From assembly GCA_958296165.1 (NCBI GenBank), contig OY282447.1, positions 372,001-436,000 on the forward strand: a stretch of DNA of 64,000 bases, in the 5' to 3' direction. Shown in pieces: positions 47,674 to 56,706 of the stretch. Below the pieces are notes generated by a model, which saw only the letters and a list, made by a program, of their open reading frames with translations, did not search any database and was not told the origin of the DNA. The stretch's first letter is position 1; every line of letters starts with the position of its first letter. The position numbers and the translations under genes were made by a program. This stretch comes from an uncultured Pseudomonadales bacterium (GTDB taxonomy: Bacteria; Pseudomonadota; Gammaproteobacteria; Pseudomonadales; Azotimanducaceae).

Positions 47674-49689
47674 GTGTCCACCGCGTCCGCGCCAAACGAC
47701 GATGTGCGCGCCGCCGTGGCCGCTCTGCGAGCCAATCAGCCTGCGCGGGCCGAGGCGATCTGCCGCGAACACCTGCTGGCGCATCCGGGCAGCGTCCGCC
47801 ACTTGGCGCTGCTGGCCCGCGCGTTGGGCAAGCAAGACCGCTTCGCCGAGGCGGAAGCGGAACTGCGCCACGCTCTCGCGCTGGCCCCCGATCAAGCGAT
47901 TCTCTACGAAGATCTCGGCAACGTGTTCGCCGCCCGTGGCCGTCTCGAGGAAGCCGTCGGACTGTTCCGCAAAGCCATCGCCTTGGCGCCCGAAGCGCCA
48001 TCGGCGCATCGGAAGCTGGGCGAAGCACTCGCAGCGCTCGGCCGCGGCCAAGAGGCCGATGGCCACTTCGAGGCGTTCTTCGACCGCGATCCCGTCGCCG
48101 GGCGAGTCGCCGAAGGCGCGGATCAGCTCAAGGCTGGCCGAGTGGACGAGGCCATCGCCACGCTGCGCGCCGTGCTGCGGGAACATCCAGAAGACGTCTC
48201 CGCCATGCGCCAGATGGCGCTCGCCTCCTGGCGCGGCAAACGCAACCTATCCGATGCCGAAGCATGGCTGCGCAAGGCAACGGCCCTCGCGCCGGACTTC
48301 GCCGCGGCATGGCTCACGCTGGGCCGCGTGCTGCTGGACGCCGACAAGTACGCCGAGGCGGTGGACGCCTACCGTCAGGCCGTGACGGTGGTGCCGGGCA
48401 GCGCCACGGCCTGGGCCGGACTGGGCAGTGCCCACGCCCAAGCCGGCAAACCGGAATCGAGCATCCACGCCTATCGACGGTCGCTGCAACTCGACCCCGA
48501 TTCACCGGGCGCCTTGCTGAGCTACGCACATGCCCTCAAGACGATCGGCGATCAGAGCGCGGCGCTCGCCGCCTATCGCCGCGCCATCGCGCTGCGGCCG
48601 CGCTTCGGCGAAGCGTACTGGAGCCTAGCCAACCTCAAAGTGTTCCAATTCGAGCCGCCTGAAGTGAGCGCCATGCGCCAGCAACTCGAACGCGGCGATC
48701 TGAGCGAGAGCGAGCAGGTCCACTTTCGCTTCGCGCTCGGCAAGGCCTGCGAGGACAGCGCCGACTACGATGCGGCGTGGATGCACTTCGACGCCGGCAA
48801 CCATCTGCAGAGACCGCGCGTGAAGCACGATCCGGTGGCGATGGAAGACCGCCACGCCCGCATCGTGGAGGTCTTCGATCGAGCGTTCCTGGCCGCGCAC
48901 GCCGGCCAGGGGCATCCGGCAACCGACCCGATCTTCATCGTCGGCCTGCCCCGCTCCGGCTCGACATTGATCGAGCAGATCCTTGCCAGCCACAGCCAAG
49001 TGGAAGGCACCGCCGAACTGCCGATCCTCGGCCGGATCGCCGCTTCCCTGGGCCGCTATCGCGCCACCGAAGAGCAGTTTCCCGAAGCCGCGCGGCGCTT
49101 GCGCGACAGCGATTGGCGAGCCTACGGCCAGCAATACTTGGACGCCGCCCGCTCCCACCGCCACACCGCGCGCCCCATCTTCACGGACAAAATGCCGAAC
49201 AACTTCCCACTGCTCGGCCTCGCCCGCCTGATCCTGCCGAACGCCAAGATCATCAACGCCCGCCGCCATCCGCTCGACGCCTGCGTCGGCTGCTACAAAC
49301 AGCTCTTCGCCAGCGGCCAGGCGTTCACCTACGACTTGGAAGACCTCGCCCACTACTGCATCCAGTACGACCGCTTGATGCGACACTGGCGCAACGTACT
49401 GCCCGGCGCGGTGCTAGACGTTCACTACGAGGACACGGTGACCGATCTGGAAGGTCAAGTGCGCCGCATCCTGGATCACTGCGGCCTGTCCTTCGAGCCG
49501 GCCTGCGTGCGCTTCCACGAAACCCGGCGCGCCGTGAAGACCGCCAGTTCCGAGCAGGTGCGACAGCCCATTCACGACGCGGCGATCGGCAGGTGGCGCG
49601 CCTACGCCAAGCACCTCGGCTGGCTGATCGACGACTTAGCGCCGATCGTCGACGCCCTGCCGGAGCGCGTCCGCCAAGCCGCCGGCTAG
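47674..49689 (+). CDS. TPR-repeat sulfotransferase
   Basis: 671 aa from GTG 47674. Residues 1-350 hold about eight tetratricopeptide repeats (for example RFAEAEAELRHALALAPDQA and YAEAVDAYRQAVTVVPGSAT). The C-terminal half is a PAPS-dependent sulfotransferase with the 5'-phosphosulfate loop FIVGLPRSGSTLIEQILASH near residue 420, DKMPNNFPLLGLARLILPNA, and the 3'-phosphate site NARRHPLDACVGCY. Transfers sulfate to a protein or glycan; the TPR part may bind the target. Common in marine bacteria beside TonB receptors. Overlaps the convergent next gene by 4 nt. Confidence 0.85.
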   Translation: MSTASAPNDDVRAAVAALRANQPARAEAICREHLLAHPGSVRHLALLARALGKQDRFAEAEAELRHALALAPDQAILYEDLGNVFAARGRLEEAVGLFRKAIALAPEAPSAHRKLGEALAALGRGQEADGHFEAFFDRDPVAGRVAEGADQLKAGRVDEAIATLRAVLREHPEDVSAMRQMALASWRGKRNLSDAEAWLRKATALAPDFAAAWLTLGRVLLDADKYAEAVDAYRQAVTVVPGSATAWAGLGSAHAQAGKPESSIHAYRRSLQLDPDSPGALLSYAHALKTIGDQSAALAAYRRAIALRPRFGEAYWSLANLKVFQFEPPEVSAMRQQLERGDLSESEQVHFRFALGKACEDSADYDAAWMHFDAGNHLQRPRVKHDPVAMEDRHARIVEVFDRAFLAAHAGQGHPATDPIFIVGLPRSGSTLIEQILASHSQVEGTAELPILGRIAASLGRYRATEEQFPEAARRLRDSDWRAYGQQYLDAARSHRHTARPIFTDKMPNNFPLLGLARLILPNAKIINARRHPLDACVGCYKQLFASGQAFTYDLEDLAHYCIQYDRLMRHWRNVLPGAVLDVHYEDTVTDLEGQVRRILDHCGLSFEPACVRFHETRRAVKTASSEQVRQPIHDAAIGRWRAYAKHLGWLIDDLAPIVDALPERVRQAAG

Positions 49690-50609
49690 TCGAAGGGCCA
49701 AACCTCCAAACCGTGGATGGCGTTGCGGACATCCATGGACAGGTTCACCCGCAGCAGCCGTCGATTGGCGGCGAGATCGTAGACCGTCACCGTCGACGGC
49801 GACGAGCCGCCGGCCACCACCGCCGCCGATAGAGTACACAAGCCGCGCGCGAACCCCTGTCGGGCGACCGCGCTGGAATCCACCCATTTGTGGGTGAGCT
49901 CGCGCGGTCGGTACTTCGGCACCACCATCGCTCGATCCTCCTCGCCAGTGCGCCCCGTGTAGCGCAGCCGGTCCGCGGCGCTGTCGTTGAACAGCACGCC
50001 GTCTCGGAACGGTCGAGCATTGTGCGTGCCGGACGGCAGTTCCGCCGCCATGCGTATTGTCTTGCCGTTGAAGTGCAGCAGGCCGCCCGTGCGCAAGCCG
50101 GCCAGGTACATGCCGCTCGCTTCGCAATGGACATTGTTGATGTGCAGCTTGTCCAGCGCCAGCGGCCCATCGTCGCCATGCGGATCGAAGACGCGGCCCT
50201 TGAAGCGGAATCGGTCTACATCGACGTGCAGGGCCCAATGAAAGGCGCGCTGCGTGAGGTCGAAGCCGAGGATGGAGTCGAAGCCGGTGGAGGCTAGGAA
50301 CAGCGTGTCCTCGTGGATGCAGATCTCATGGCAATGCTTCAGGTACGGATTGCGCCAGTTGCCGAGCGGCGAGAAATCCGGCGCGAAGGCGAACAGCTCA
50401 TCGCTAGCGGCGATGTAGACGATTTCCGCGTCGAAGGCGATGCCGCGCAATCCTCGATCGCCGCCTCGGCCGGCCCAGTCGATGTCCGCCCTGTTCCAGT
50501 CCAGTACGCAGCGGGCGCTTTGCGCGTCGAGGTCCAAGAGATAGACCCCGCCGTGGCTCTCGCCCTGTTGGCTGCCACGCACCACGGACGTGGTCAGCAG
50601 GCGCTTCAT
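49686..50609 (-). CDS. DUF4915/TIGR03032-like beta-propeller-type protein
   Basis: 307 aa without signal peptide. The features I recall for this family are visible: HCHEICIHEDTLFLASTGFD, LHINNVHCEASGMYLAG, HNARPFRDGVLFNDS and a repetitive beta pattern. Function unknown; related proteins often accompany TPR-sulfotransferases, and here it converges on one. It begins 26 nt downstream of the TonB receptor stop region, on the same strand as the receptor. Confidence 0.6.
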   Translation of the reverse strand: MKRLLTTSVVRGSQQGESHGGVYLLDLDAQSARCVLDWNRADIDWAGRGGDRGLRGIAFDAEIVYIAASDELFAFAPDFSPLGNWRNPYLKHCHEICIHEDTLFLASTGFDSILGFDLTQRAFHWALHVDVDRFRFKGRVFDPHGDDGPLALDKLHINNVHCEASGMYLAGLRTGGLLHFNGKTIRMAAELPSGTHNARPFRDGVLFNDSAADRLRYTGRTGEEDRAMVVPKYRPRELTHKWVDSSAVARQGFARGLCTLSAAVVAGGSSPSTVTVYDLAANRRLLRVNLSMDVRNAIHGLEVWPFD

Positions 50610-50634
50610 GGCATCGCGCCGGCGGCAAACGCCT

Positions 50635-53028
50635 CTAGAACCGTTTGGTCATGCTCAAGCCGAACGTCCGCGGCGCCGCATACGAGCGGATATTGTGGTA
50701 GCGGGAGTCGTTGAACCACGCTGCTTGTTCGTTGCCGCCGTTGTTCAAGTAATTGACGGTGCGCCGGTCCCAGACGTTGTTGAGGACGAAAGTCATGTCC
50801 CAGCCGCTGTCGAACGACGCGCCTAGCTGCAAATTGGCCATCGTCCAGGATGGCTGGCGACCGTCCGGGTCCTCGGCGATGGCGGCCTCGATGCCGTTGT
50901 ACACCGAAGCCTGATAGCTCGTGTCGTAGCGAATCCACAGCTGCTCGGCTGCGGCGACATCCCACCACGAGTATTCCACGGCCAGCCAACACTTGAACTC
51001 CGGCGAGACCGGCATCACGGTGCCGTCGCGCACCACGCTGCCGCTCAACAGCGTGAACTCGGAAGAGAACTCCGGCGCGGCGCGAAATAGGGAGCCCTCG
51101 ATACGCAAGTTGGCACTGGGCTGTGCTTCCCAGTTCAGCTCCACGCCTTTGGTCGCCGCGGCGTCGCCGTTGATGATGCCGCGCAGCCACCACTGATCCT
51201 CTACGCCGCCCTCGTTGTTGATCTGTATGTCTTCCCACACCATGTAGAACGCCGAGACGTTCAATCGCAGGCGCCCGTCGGCCCAATCGCTCTTGATGCC
51301 GATCTCGAAGTTGTTCAGCTTGTCCGACGAGTAGTTGAGCGGCACCCGCCCGGTGGCCGCGGCGCGCTGGCTGTTCGAGCCGCCCAGCCTGAACCCTTGG
51401 CTGAACAGCGCGTAGACCATCTTCTCGTCGTCCAGATGGTATTGCGCGTTCAGCTTAAGGGCGGTGTCGCTCTCCACGCCCTCGGCGCGGTACGCGCCGC
51501 CTAGCTCAAGTGCCGCGATGGGAGGCAGGCCCTCCGGAAAGTTGAAGCGGTCGTACTCGCTGCGGTCGTACTCGAACCAGCGGGCGCCAAGACCAGCGGT
51601 GAATCGATCGGAAAAATCGTACGACATTTCGCCGAATGCCGCCTTTTGCGTCACGTCGCGCTTGAAGCGGTTGGAGTAGCCGATGTCGGTGGGCGCAAGC
51701 GGGTAGTCGACGGCTTCGTAGCTGCTGTAGTTGTACGCGTAGCTGTTGGCCGCCGTCCAGGCCAGCGTGTCTGTGAGCTGGTCGTTCTTGGCCCCGTACA
51801 GCCATTCGTCGTGAACGTCCTCGTAGAAACCGCCGATCATCCACTGGAAGCGGCTGGCGCCGCTGGAAGTCAGGCGCGCCTCCTGCGAAAAGCGCTGCTG
51901 GTCCTGATCGTTGAAGGTGGTGCCGAAGGTGTATTCCGAGTTGTAGAGGTCGTAGCCGCTGTACACGCCGAAATAGGCGTCCTTGTATTGCTCGTAGAGC
52001 ATGTTGTCCCACTCGTAGACGATCTTGCGGTCGAACTGCGCGGTGGTGGCGGAGAACTCAGCGAAGCCCAAGTCGCCGCTGACGGTCATGGCTAGCTGAT
52101 GCCAGTCGTCTTCGCGGTATTCGTCGAAGAACCTGGTGATCTGGAAGTCGCCCAAGGCGGGATCCGACTCCCACGAACCGTTGGTGTCGCTGCCTTGGCC
52201 GATGACGGAAGCGAGCACGTTCCAGCGACCGGTGACTTCCCAAGCCGCGGCCAGCCGTCCGCCGTAGACGGCGTAGTCGTTGAAGTTCTCCTCCACCACG
52301 TCGGCATTGTCCGACGTGCCGGCCACGTCCGTGCCGTACACGTTGTCCACATAGCCGCCTTCGAGCGAGTAGTAGCCGGCCCCGCGCACCGCCAGCCGAT
52401 CCGAGACCGGCACGTTGAGGTGGCCGCTCACATCGAAGCTCGGCTCGCCGCCCCGCGTCGCGTACGCGCCCGTGTCCAGCTGGCCGGAGAAGCCGGTCGG
52501 ATCCGGCTTGTTCGTGATCACGCGCAGCGTACCGGACTGCGAGCTCGATCCGAACAGCGTGCCTTGCGGGCCCGGCAGCGCTTCGAGGCGTTCGATGTCC
52601 ACCAGCCACGGGTCCACCTGCTGCGAGTTCGTCGTTAACGGCTGCTCGTCGAGATACACCGCGGTCATGCTGTCGGTGCGGTACTCCGACGAACCCGTGG
52701 AGACGCCGCGAAAGACCACGGAGTTGCGCCCCGGCACGGCGTTGACCAGCGTGACGCTGGGCAGCGCGTCGATGTACTCCTTCATGTCCCGAGCGCCGAG
52801 TCGCTCCAAATCTGCCGTGGTGAACGCCGTCATGCTCTGCGGCACGTCCTGCATGTCCGCTTCGCGTTTCGTGGCGGTGACGATGACCTCCTCGATGCGG
52901 CGCCCTTCTTCATCTTCGGCGCCGCTCGCCGAACCATGCGCGGCAGCGATCACGGCCGCGGCCAAGGACGTGAGGCGGAACTTCGGCACCGCTGGCCCCG
53001 GCTGGCTGGATTTCGGCGACTTGGCCAT
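50635..53028 (-). CDS. TonB-dependent outer-membrane receptor
   Basis: 797 aa from ATG 53028. Signal peptide (RLTSLAAAVIAAAHGSASGA), TonB box EEVIVTATKRE, plug domain (QDVPQSMTAFTTADLERLG, RNSVVFRGVS, GPQGTLFGSSSQSGTLRVIT) and a beta barrel ending in FGLSMTKRF with the terminal Phe needed for insertion. The plug type resembles receptors for complex organic ligands (polyphenol, sugar or sterol-like) more than classical siderophores, but the ligand is unknown. Downstream neighbour is the DUF4915-like gene. Confidence 0.92.
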   Translation of the reverse strand: MAKSPKSSQPGPAVPKFRLTSLAAAVIAAAHGSASGAEDEEGRRIEEVIVTATKREADMQDVPQSMTAFTTADLERLGARDMKEYIDALPSVTLVNAVPGRNSVVFRGVSTGSSEYRTDSMTAVYLDEQPLTTNSQQVDPWLVDIERLEALPGPQGTLFGSSSQSGTLRVITNKPDPTGFSGQLDTGAYATRGGEPSFDVSGHLNVPVSDRLAVRGAGYYSLEGGYVDNVYGTDVAGTSDNADVVEENFNDYAVYGGRLAAAWEVTGRWNVLASVIGQGSDTNGSWESDPALGDFQITRFFDEYREDDWHQLAMTVSGDLGFAEFSATTAQFDRKIVYEWDNMLYEQYKDAYFGVYSGYDLYNSEYTFGTTFNDQDQQRFSQEARLTSSGASRFQWMIGGFYEDVHDEWLYGAKNDQLTDTLAWTAANSYAYNYSSYEAVDYPLAPTDIGYSNRFKRDVTQKAAFGEMSYDFSDRFTAGLGARWFEYDRSEYDRFNFPEGLPPIAALELGGAYRAEGVESDTALKLNAQYHLDDEKMVYALFSQGFRLGGSNSQRAAATGRVPLNYSSDKLNNFEIGIKSDWADGRLRLNVSAFYMVWEDIQINNEGGVEDQWWLRGIINGDAAATKGVELNWEAQPSANLRIEGSLFRAAPEFSSEFTLLSGSVVRDGTVMPVSPEFKCWLAVEYSWWDVAAAEQLWIRYDTSYQASVYNGIEAAIAEDPDGRQPSWTMANLQLGASFDSGWDMTFVLNNVWDRRTVNYLNNGGNEQAAWFNDSRYHNIRSYAAPRTFGLSMTKRF

Positions 53029-53164
53029 GCCGCGCCTCGACTCGCAAACTGAAGCATGGAGTAAAGGGCGGCGGCGATTGCCTGTCAAGTTGCGCGGCCA
53101 GGGCGCCACGCAACTCGCACGACGCCGTACAATGCGGCAAGTCCTCAAGTGTCGAGCACACCCG

Positions 53165-53374
53165 ATGAGCAGGGACGATTCCGCAGAAGACGGTGCCAGG
53201 AAGACCAACCAGGCCCTGTCAACGGCCGAATATATCGACTACTTCAAGAGGCGGGGACGCGCCTTGGCGACGCTTCCCCCACTGAGTCCGCCGCCGCCGA
53301 GGACCGCCCGGCAAGTGGCAGAGATCGTCGATCGTATGTACTGGACGCAGAACCACCCGCTGGGGCAACGCTAG
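53165..53374 (+). CDS. Small hypothetical protein
   Basis: 69 aa, MSRDDSAEDGARK..., with a helical middle (TAEYIDYFKRRGRALATL) and a proline run. No recognised family and no clear ribosome site, though codon use is normal for the window. Divergent from the TonB receptor; the gap 53029-53164 has no certain promoter. May not be a real gene. Confidence 0.35.
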   Translation: MSRDDSAEDGARKTNQALSTAEYIDYFKRRGRALATLPPLSPPPPRTARQVAEIVDRMYWTQNHPLGQR

Positions 53375-53411
53375 GCAACAACCCGTGGGCACAAGGGTGG
53401 CCCAACGCAGT

Positions 53412-54425
53412 TCACCGCCTAGAGGCCAGCCAACGCTGTGCCCTGTTCCAAGCGCGCCCGGCGCCGCGGCTCAAGAATTGCTCCGTGAGCGTTGTTCTAT
53501 CGTGCGAGAAGTTTCGCCACGCAGCTTCCAGATAGGGCCGGCTCGCTGCCGCTAGGCTCGGGTAGAACCCGACCTGGTCGATGTCCGCCAGCACGCCGCG
53601 ATAATGGTTCAGCACATGGCGATCGAACAGCGTGCCGGCGGCTTGCGCCGTGGACAAGGCGCCGCCGCCGAGTTTGCCCACCTTGTCCAACGAGCCGAGC
53701 GTCATCAAGCCGGAAACCTTGAACGCGCTGACGCCTTCGCGCTGCGCAGCGGCCTGGATGTCGCTCCACAGCTCGGCCATGTCGCGTTGCGGCAACACCT
53801 TGGTCGGGTCGATCTCCGCGACCGCGGCGCGAGTCTGGCGGACAGTGTCCCGCAAGCCTTCTACGGATAGCGGCGGCGTGTCGAAGGCGGTGGCCGCCTT
53901 GTCGCTCGCCGCCGCCACAGCATCGAGCAGGTCGTCCACGCGGTTAATCTGGGCGGAGTCTTCGATCACGCCTTGCTTGCGCAGCTCTTCGGCCAGTTCG
54001 CGCAGATACGCCTTGGAGCCATACGCTGCGTCGCTGACGATGGCGAGCAACAGCATGGGAGAGAGATGGAAGGTGGCCAAACTCGCCACATCGATGAAGT
54101 TGCCAACGGTCTTGCGGGCGACGAAGCCATCCACAGGCGGAGTTTCGCCGCTGCCGCCCGGCCGCAGCGAACGATCCACGCCGCCGATGTTCTCCGCCAT
54201 GAAATCCAGCATTTGGCCGACGAAGACTTGGTAGGTCTTGGCATTGCGGACGGCTTTGGGCAGCAGCACGGTGGCCGATTCGCGCAACGTGCCGCCCACC
54301 ATGCCGGCAGTGCTGCGCAGCGCGCGCTCCGGCAGCGAAAGCCCATACAGCAGCTTGCGTTTGGCGCCGGTCGGCGCTGTTTCGGTGCCGCTCCCGACAT
54401 CGTCTTCGGCAGGTGGTTTCAGCAT
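53412..54425 (-). CDS. Hypothetical protein (337 aa)
   Basis: I do not recognise this family with certainty. Mostly helical, with small-residue-rich helices (LASLATFHLSPMLLLAIV-like segment at about 118-132 and KVGKLGGGALSTAQAAGTLF) but no signal peptide. Basic C-terminus. Some resemblance in composition to EcsC-like membrane-associated proteins is a weak guess. 56 nt downstream of the aminotransferase on the same strand, so it may be the last gene of that operon. Confidence 0.55.
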   Translation of the reverse strand: MLKPPAEDDVGSGTETAPTGAKRKLLYGLSLPERALRSTAGMVGGTLRESATVLLPKAVRNAKTYQVFVGQMLDFMAENIGGVDRSLRPGGSGETPPVDGFVARKTVGNFIDVASLATFHLSPMLLLAIVSDAAYGSKAYLRELAEELRKQGVIEDSAQINRVDDLLDAVAAASDKAATAFDTPPLSVEGLRDTVRQTRAAVAEIDPTKVLPQRDMAELWSDIQAAAQREGVSAFKVSGLMTLGSLDKVGKLGGGALSTAQAAGTLFDRHVLNHYRGVLADIDQVGFYPSLAAASRPYLEAAWRNFSHDRTTLTEQFLSRGAGRAWNRAQRWLASRR

Positions 54426-54481
54426 GGTCCTTGCAGGTGTGCTCGAAGTGAGTAGATCAGCCAGCCAGCAGCATCATCACT

Positions 54482-55879
54482 TCAAGCCCGTGCCGACATG
54501 GCGAGCGCCGCATCCGCGAATGCGTCCACGGCAACGGCGAGCTCGGTGGCGCGCGCTCGGCCGGTGTGTTCCGTGAAGCAGAAAGACAAGCGCAGTTGGT
54601 CGCGGCCAGCCTTCGGGTCGCGCTCGCGCGCGTCCGCTGGGTAGAAGTCGTACATCGGAATGACCACTACGCCGTATTCGGCCACCATCCTGGCTACGAA
54701 ATCGTCGTTGGTTTCGATGTCGCCGTCCAGGAACGTGAAAACGCTGAAGAATCCCGCCTCAGGAGTGGTCCAATGAAAACGGGCGGCATGCATACCGAGT
54801 TTCGCATCCAGCGTAGCTAGCAGGATCTCTCGGTTTTCCCGATAGACCTCGAGCTTCTTTTCCGCTACTGGCCACAGCGAGTCGCGGCGCTTGAAGGATT
54901 CGTCGAACAACAGCGACTCGAAACCGCGCAGTGCGCGCGGGTTCTGAAACAGGATGTCGGCGCTCGCTTCGGTGAGCAGCAGATCCGTCAGCGAGGCGGC
55001 GTTGCCGCCTTCAATGGCGACGCTTGCTTCGGTATACGCGAATCCCACTCGCGGCCCCGGCAGGCCGATCTTCGAGCCGGTGAAGAGATGCACCGTGCGA
55101 GCCGGATCCATGGCCAGAAACGGCTGCGGACGCAGCGCGGCGTCGGCATAGCTGATGTAGACATAGGGCGCATCTTCGACGATCAGCACGCCTTCTTCGC
55201 GGGCGATGTCCAGAATCGCCTGTCGTCTCGCCATGCTGAACGAAAAGCCAGCCGGATTGTGGCCGTCCGGCACCGTGTAGTAGAACGGCACGAAGAAGCC
55301 GGCTGCGCGGGCGCGGCGGATGGCACGGCGAAGTTCGTCGGGATACGGCCCTTCGTCGTCCATGTCGACGCTGAAGATGCGCGCGTGACGGCACAAACTG
55401 GCGCGGGCCAGAAACCCGGCATAGGTAGGCGCATCCGTAATATATGCCACCGGCGCGCCAGGGCGCTCGAACAGGGAACAGAGCAGGCTGATGCCGCCCG
55501 TCGCACCCACGGTGGGCAGGAGGCGGGCCGGGTCGACAGCCACGCCCCAGTCGCCGCCGTATACCGCGGCGAAGGACTCGCGCACGCTCAAGGGGCCGAG
55601 CGTATCGGTGTAGGCGTAGGACTCGCGCAGGAACTCCGGCAGCGCGTGCGGATCGTTGACGCCTTCCTGGCGGCGCAGATGCTCGAAGAATGCCTGTTCG
55701 TGCGCGATGAAGCCGCGCGGGTCCGTTACTTCCGGGTTCGGATAGCCGGCGCCGAGATGGTGGATTCGGAGGCCCTTCGCTTCCGCGACCGCCCGCAGCC
55801 CCGGCAGCGAGGCGGCCATCTTGCGCGTTACGGAGACCGGCTGCTGCGCCAGCGTCGGCGCATCCAAGGTCGCATTCAT
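54482..55879 (-). CDS. PLP-dependent aminotransferase (class I/II, MocR-like catalytic domain)
   Basis: 465 aa from ATG 55879. Aminotransferase fold without a DNA-binding domain. Motifs: HHLGAGYPNPEVTDP, TVGATGGISLLCSLF, TVPDGHNPAGFSFS, VEDAPYVYISYAD and PLP lysine in HLFTGSKIGLPGPRVGF. The C-terminal substrate Arg region is QLRLSFCFTE. Related to aminoadipate or aromatic aminotransferases. Overlaps the upstream kinase-like gene by 4 nt (ATGA), and so belongs to the ribokinase / kinase-like / aminotransferase operon. Confidence 0.8.
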   Translation of the reverse strand: MNATLDAPTLAQQPVSVTRKMAASLPGLRAVAEAKGLRIHHLGAGYPNPEVTDPRGFIAHEQAFFEHLRRQEGVNDPHALPEFLRESYAYTDTLGPLSVRESFAAVYGGDWGVAVDPARLLPTVGATGGISLLCSLFERPGAPVAYITDAPTYAGFLARASLCRHARIFSVDMDDEGPYPDELRRAIRRARAAGFFVPFYYTVPDGHNPAGFSFSMARRQAILDIAREEGVLIVEDAPYVYISYADAALRPQPFLAMDPARTVHLFTGSKIGLPGPRVGFAYTEASVAIEGGNAASLTDLLLTEASADILFQNPRALRGFESLLFDESFKRRDSLWPVAEKKLEVYRENREILLATLDAKLGMHAARFHWTTPEAGFFSVFTFLDGDIETNDDFVARMVAEYGVVVIPMYDFYPADARERDPKAGRDQLRLSFCFTEHTGRARATELAVAVDAFADAALAMSARA

Positions 55880-56706
55880 GCGCCTATCGTAGCAGCGAAG
55901 TGGGCGGCGAGTTCGGCAACCGTTGCGTGGCGCTCGGCGGGGTCGGGGGCGCAAGCCTTGGCGACCACCGCCGCGATGGCGTCGCCGCCGAGCAATATGG
56001 AAATCGTGCGGCCCATGGCGAAGACGGTGGTGCGCTCGTCGATCGTCCGCCCTTTCTCGAACTCCTCCGGCGCCATGAATCGCGTCGAGCCGAACATCCG
56101 CCCTACGGTGTTCCGATAGGCGCCCTGGCGGTAGCTGTCTAGATCGAAGACGTGGATGCGCTGGCGGCGGAAGTCGTAGATCAGGCAGCCATCGTAGAAG
56201 TCGCCGGTCACCCAGCCTTTGGCCGCAAGCGCGACGTGCAGATCAAGCAGCGTACGCAGCACGGCCAGCCGCTGCTCGAAAGGCAGATGCAGGAAGCGCT
56301 GCCAAGCCGTGGCCGGGTCGTCGCGGTTCTCGCGGCGTTCGTGCAAGTGCTCGCCCTCCGCCCATCGGTAGATCAGCATGGTGCCCCACGCGGATTGGCA
56401 GGATTGGACGAAGCGCGTCAATGCAGGATGCCGGACGCTGCCAGCAAGCCGCTCGGCGTTTGCCAAGAGCGCGATGCGGTCTTCGTGGCGCAGCGGCAGC
56501 CCCCTCGCATCCGGCGCGCCGGCGGTCTTCACGAAGTAGCGGCCGGTCGTTGTCGCTACGCCGAAAGAGATGTTGCCGGAGTCCTGCCGATCGAAGTGGG
56601 CGAATACGCGCCCTGCCCCACTGAGGAACTCAAGCGGTTCGAGCGGAGTGCATCGCGTACCAAGCAGGGACGCCGGTTGGTCGCCCACCTTGTCATCCCT
56701 ACGCAT
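55876..56706 (-). CDS. Protein-kinase-like protein
   Basis: 276 aa. Eukaryotic-like kinase fold: catalytic lysine candidate in GRYFVKTAG, catalytic loop GWVTGDFYDGCLIYD (Asp present, HRD altered to TGD), metal-binding FDLDSY in place of DFG, and an activation-segment MAPEEF. It could phosphorylate a small molecule or a protein. Immediately follows the ribokinase stop (0 nt) and overlaps the aminotransferase start, so all three are probably one pathway, so far unidentified. Confidence 0.6.
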   Translation of the reverse strand: MRRDDKVGDQPASLLGTRCTPLEPLEFLSGAGRVFAHFDRQDSGNISFGVATTTGRYFVKTAGAPDARGLPLRHEDRIALLANAERLAGSVRHPALTRFVQSCQSAWGTMLIYRWAEGEHLHERRENRDDPATAWQRFLHLPFEQRLAVLRTLLDLHVALAAKGWVTGDFYDGCLIYDFRRQRIHVFDLDSYRQGAYRNTVGRMFGSTRFMAPEEFEKGRTIDERTTVFAMGRTISILLGGDAIAAVVAKACAPDPAERHATVAELAAHFAATIGA

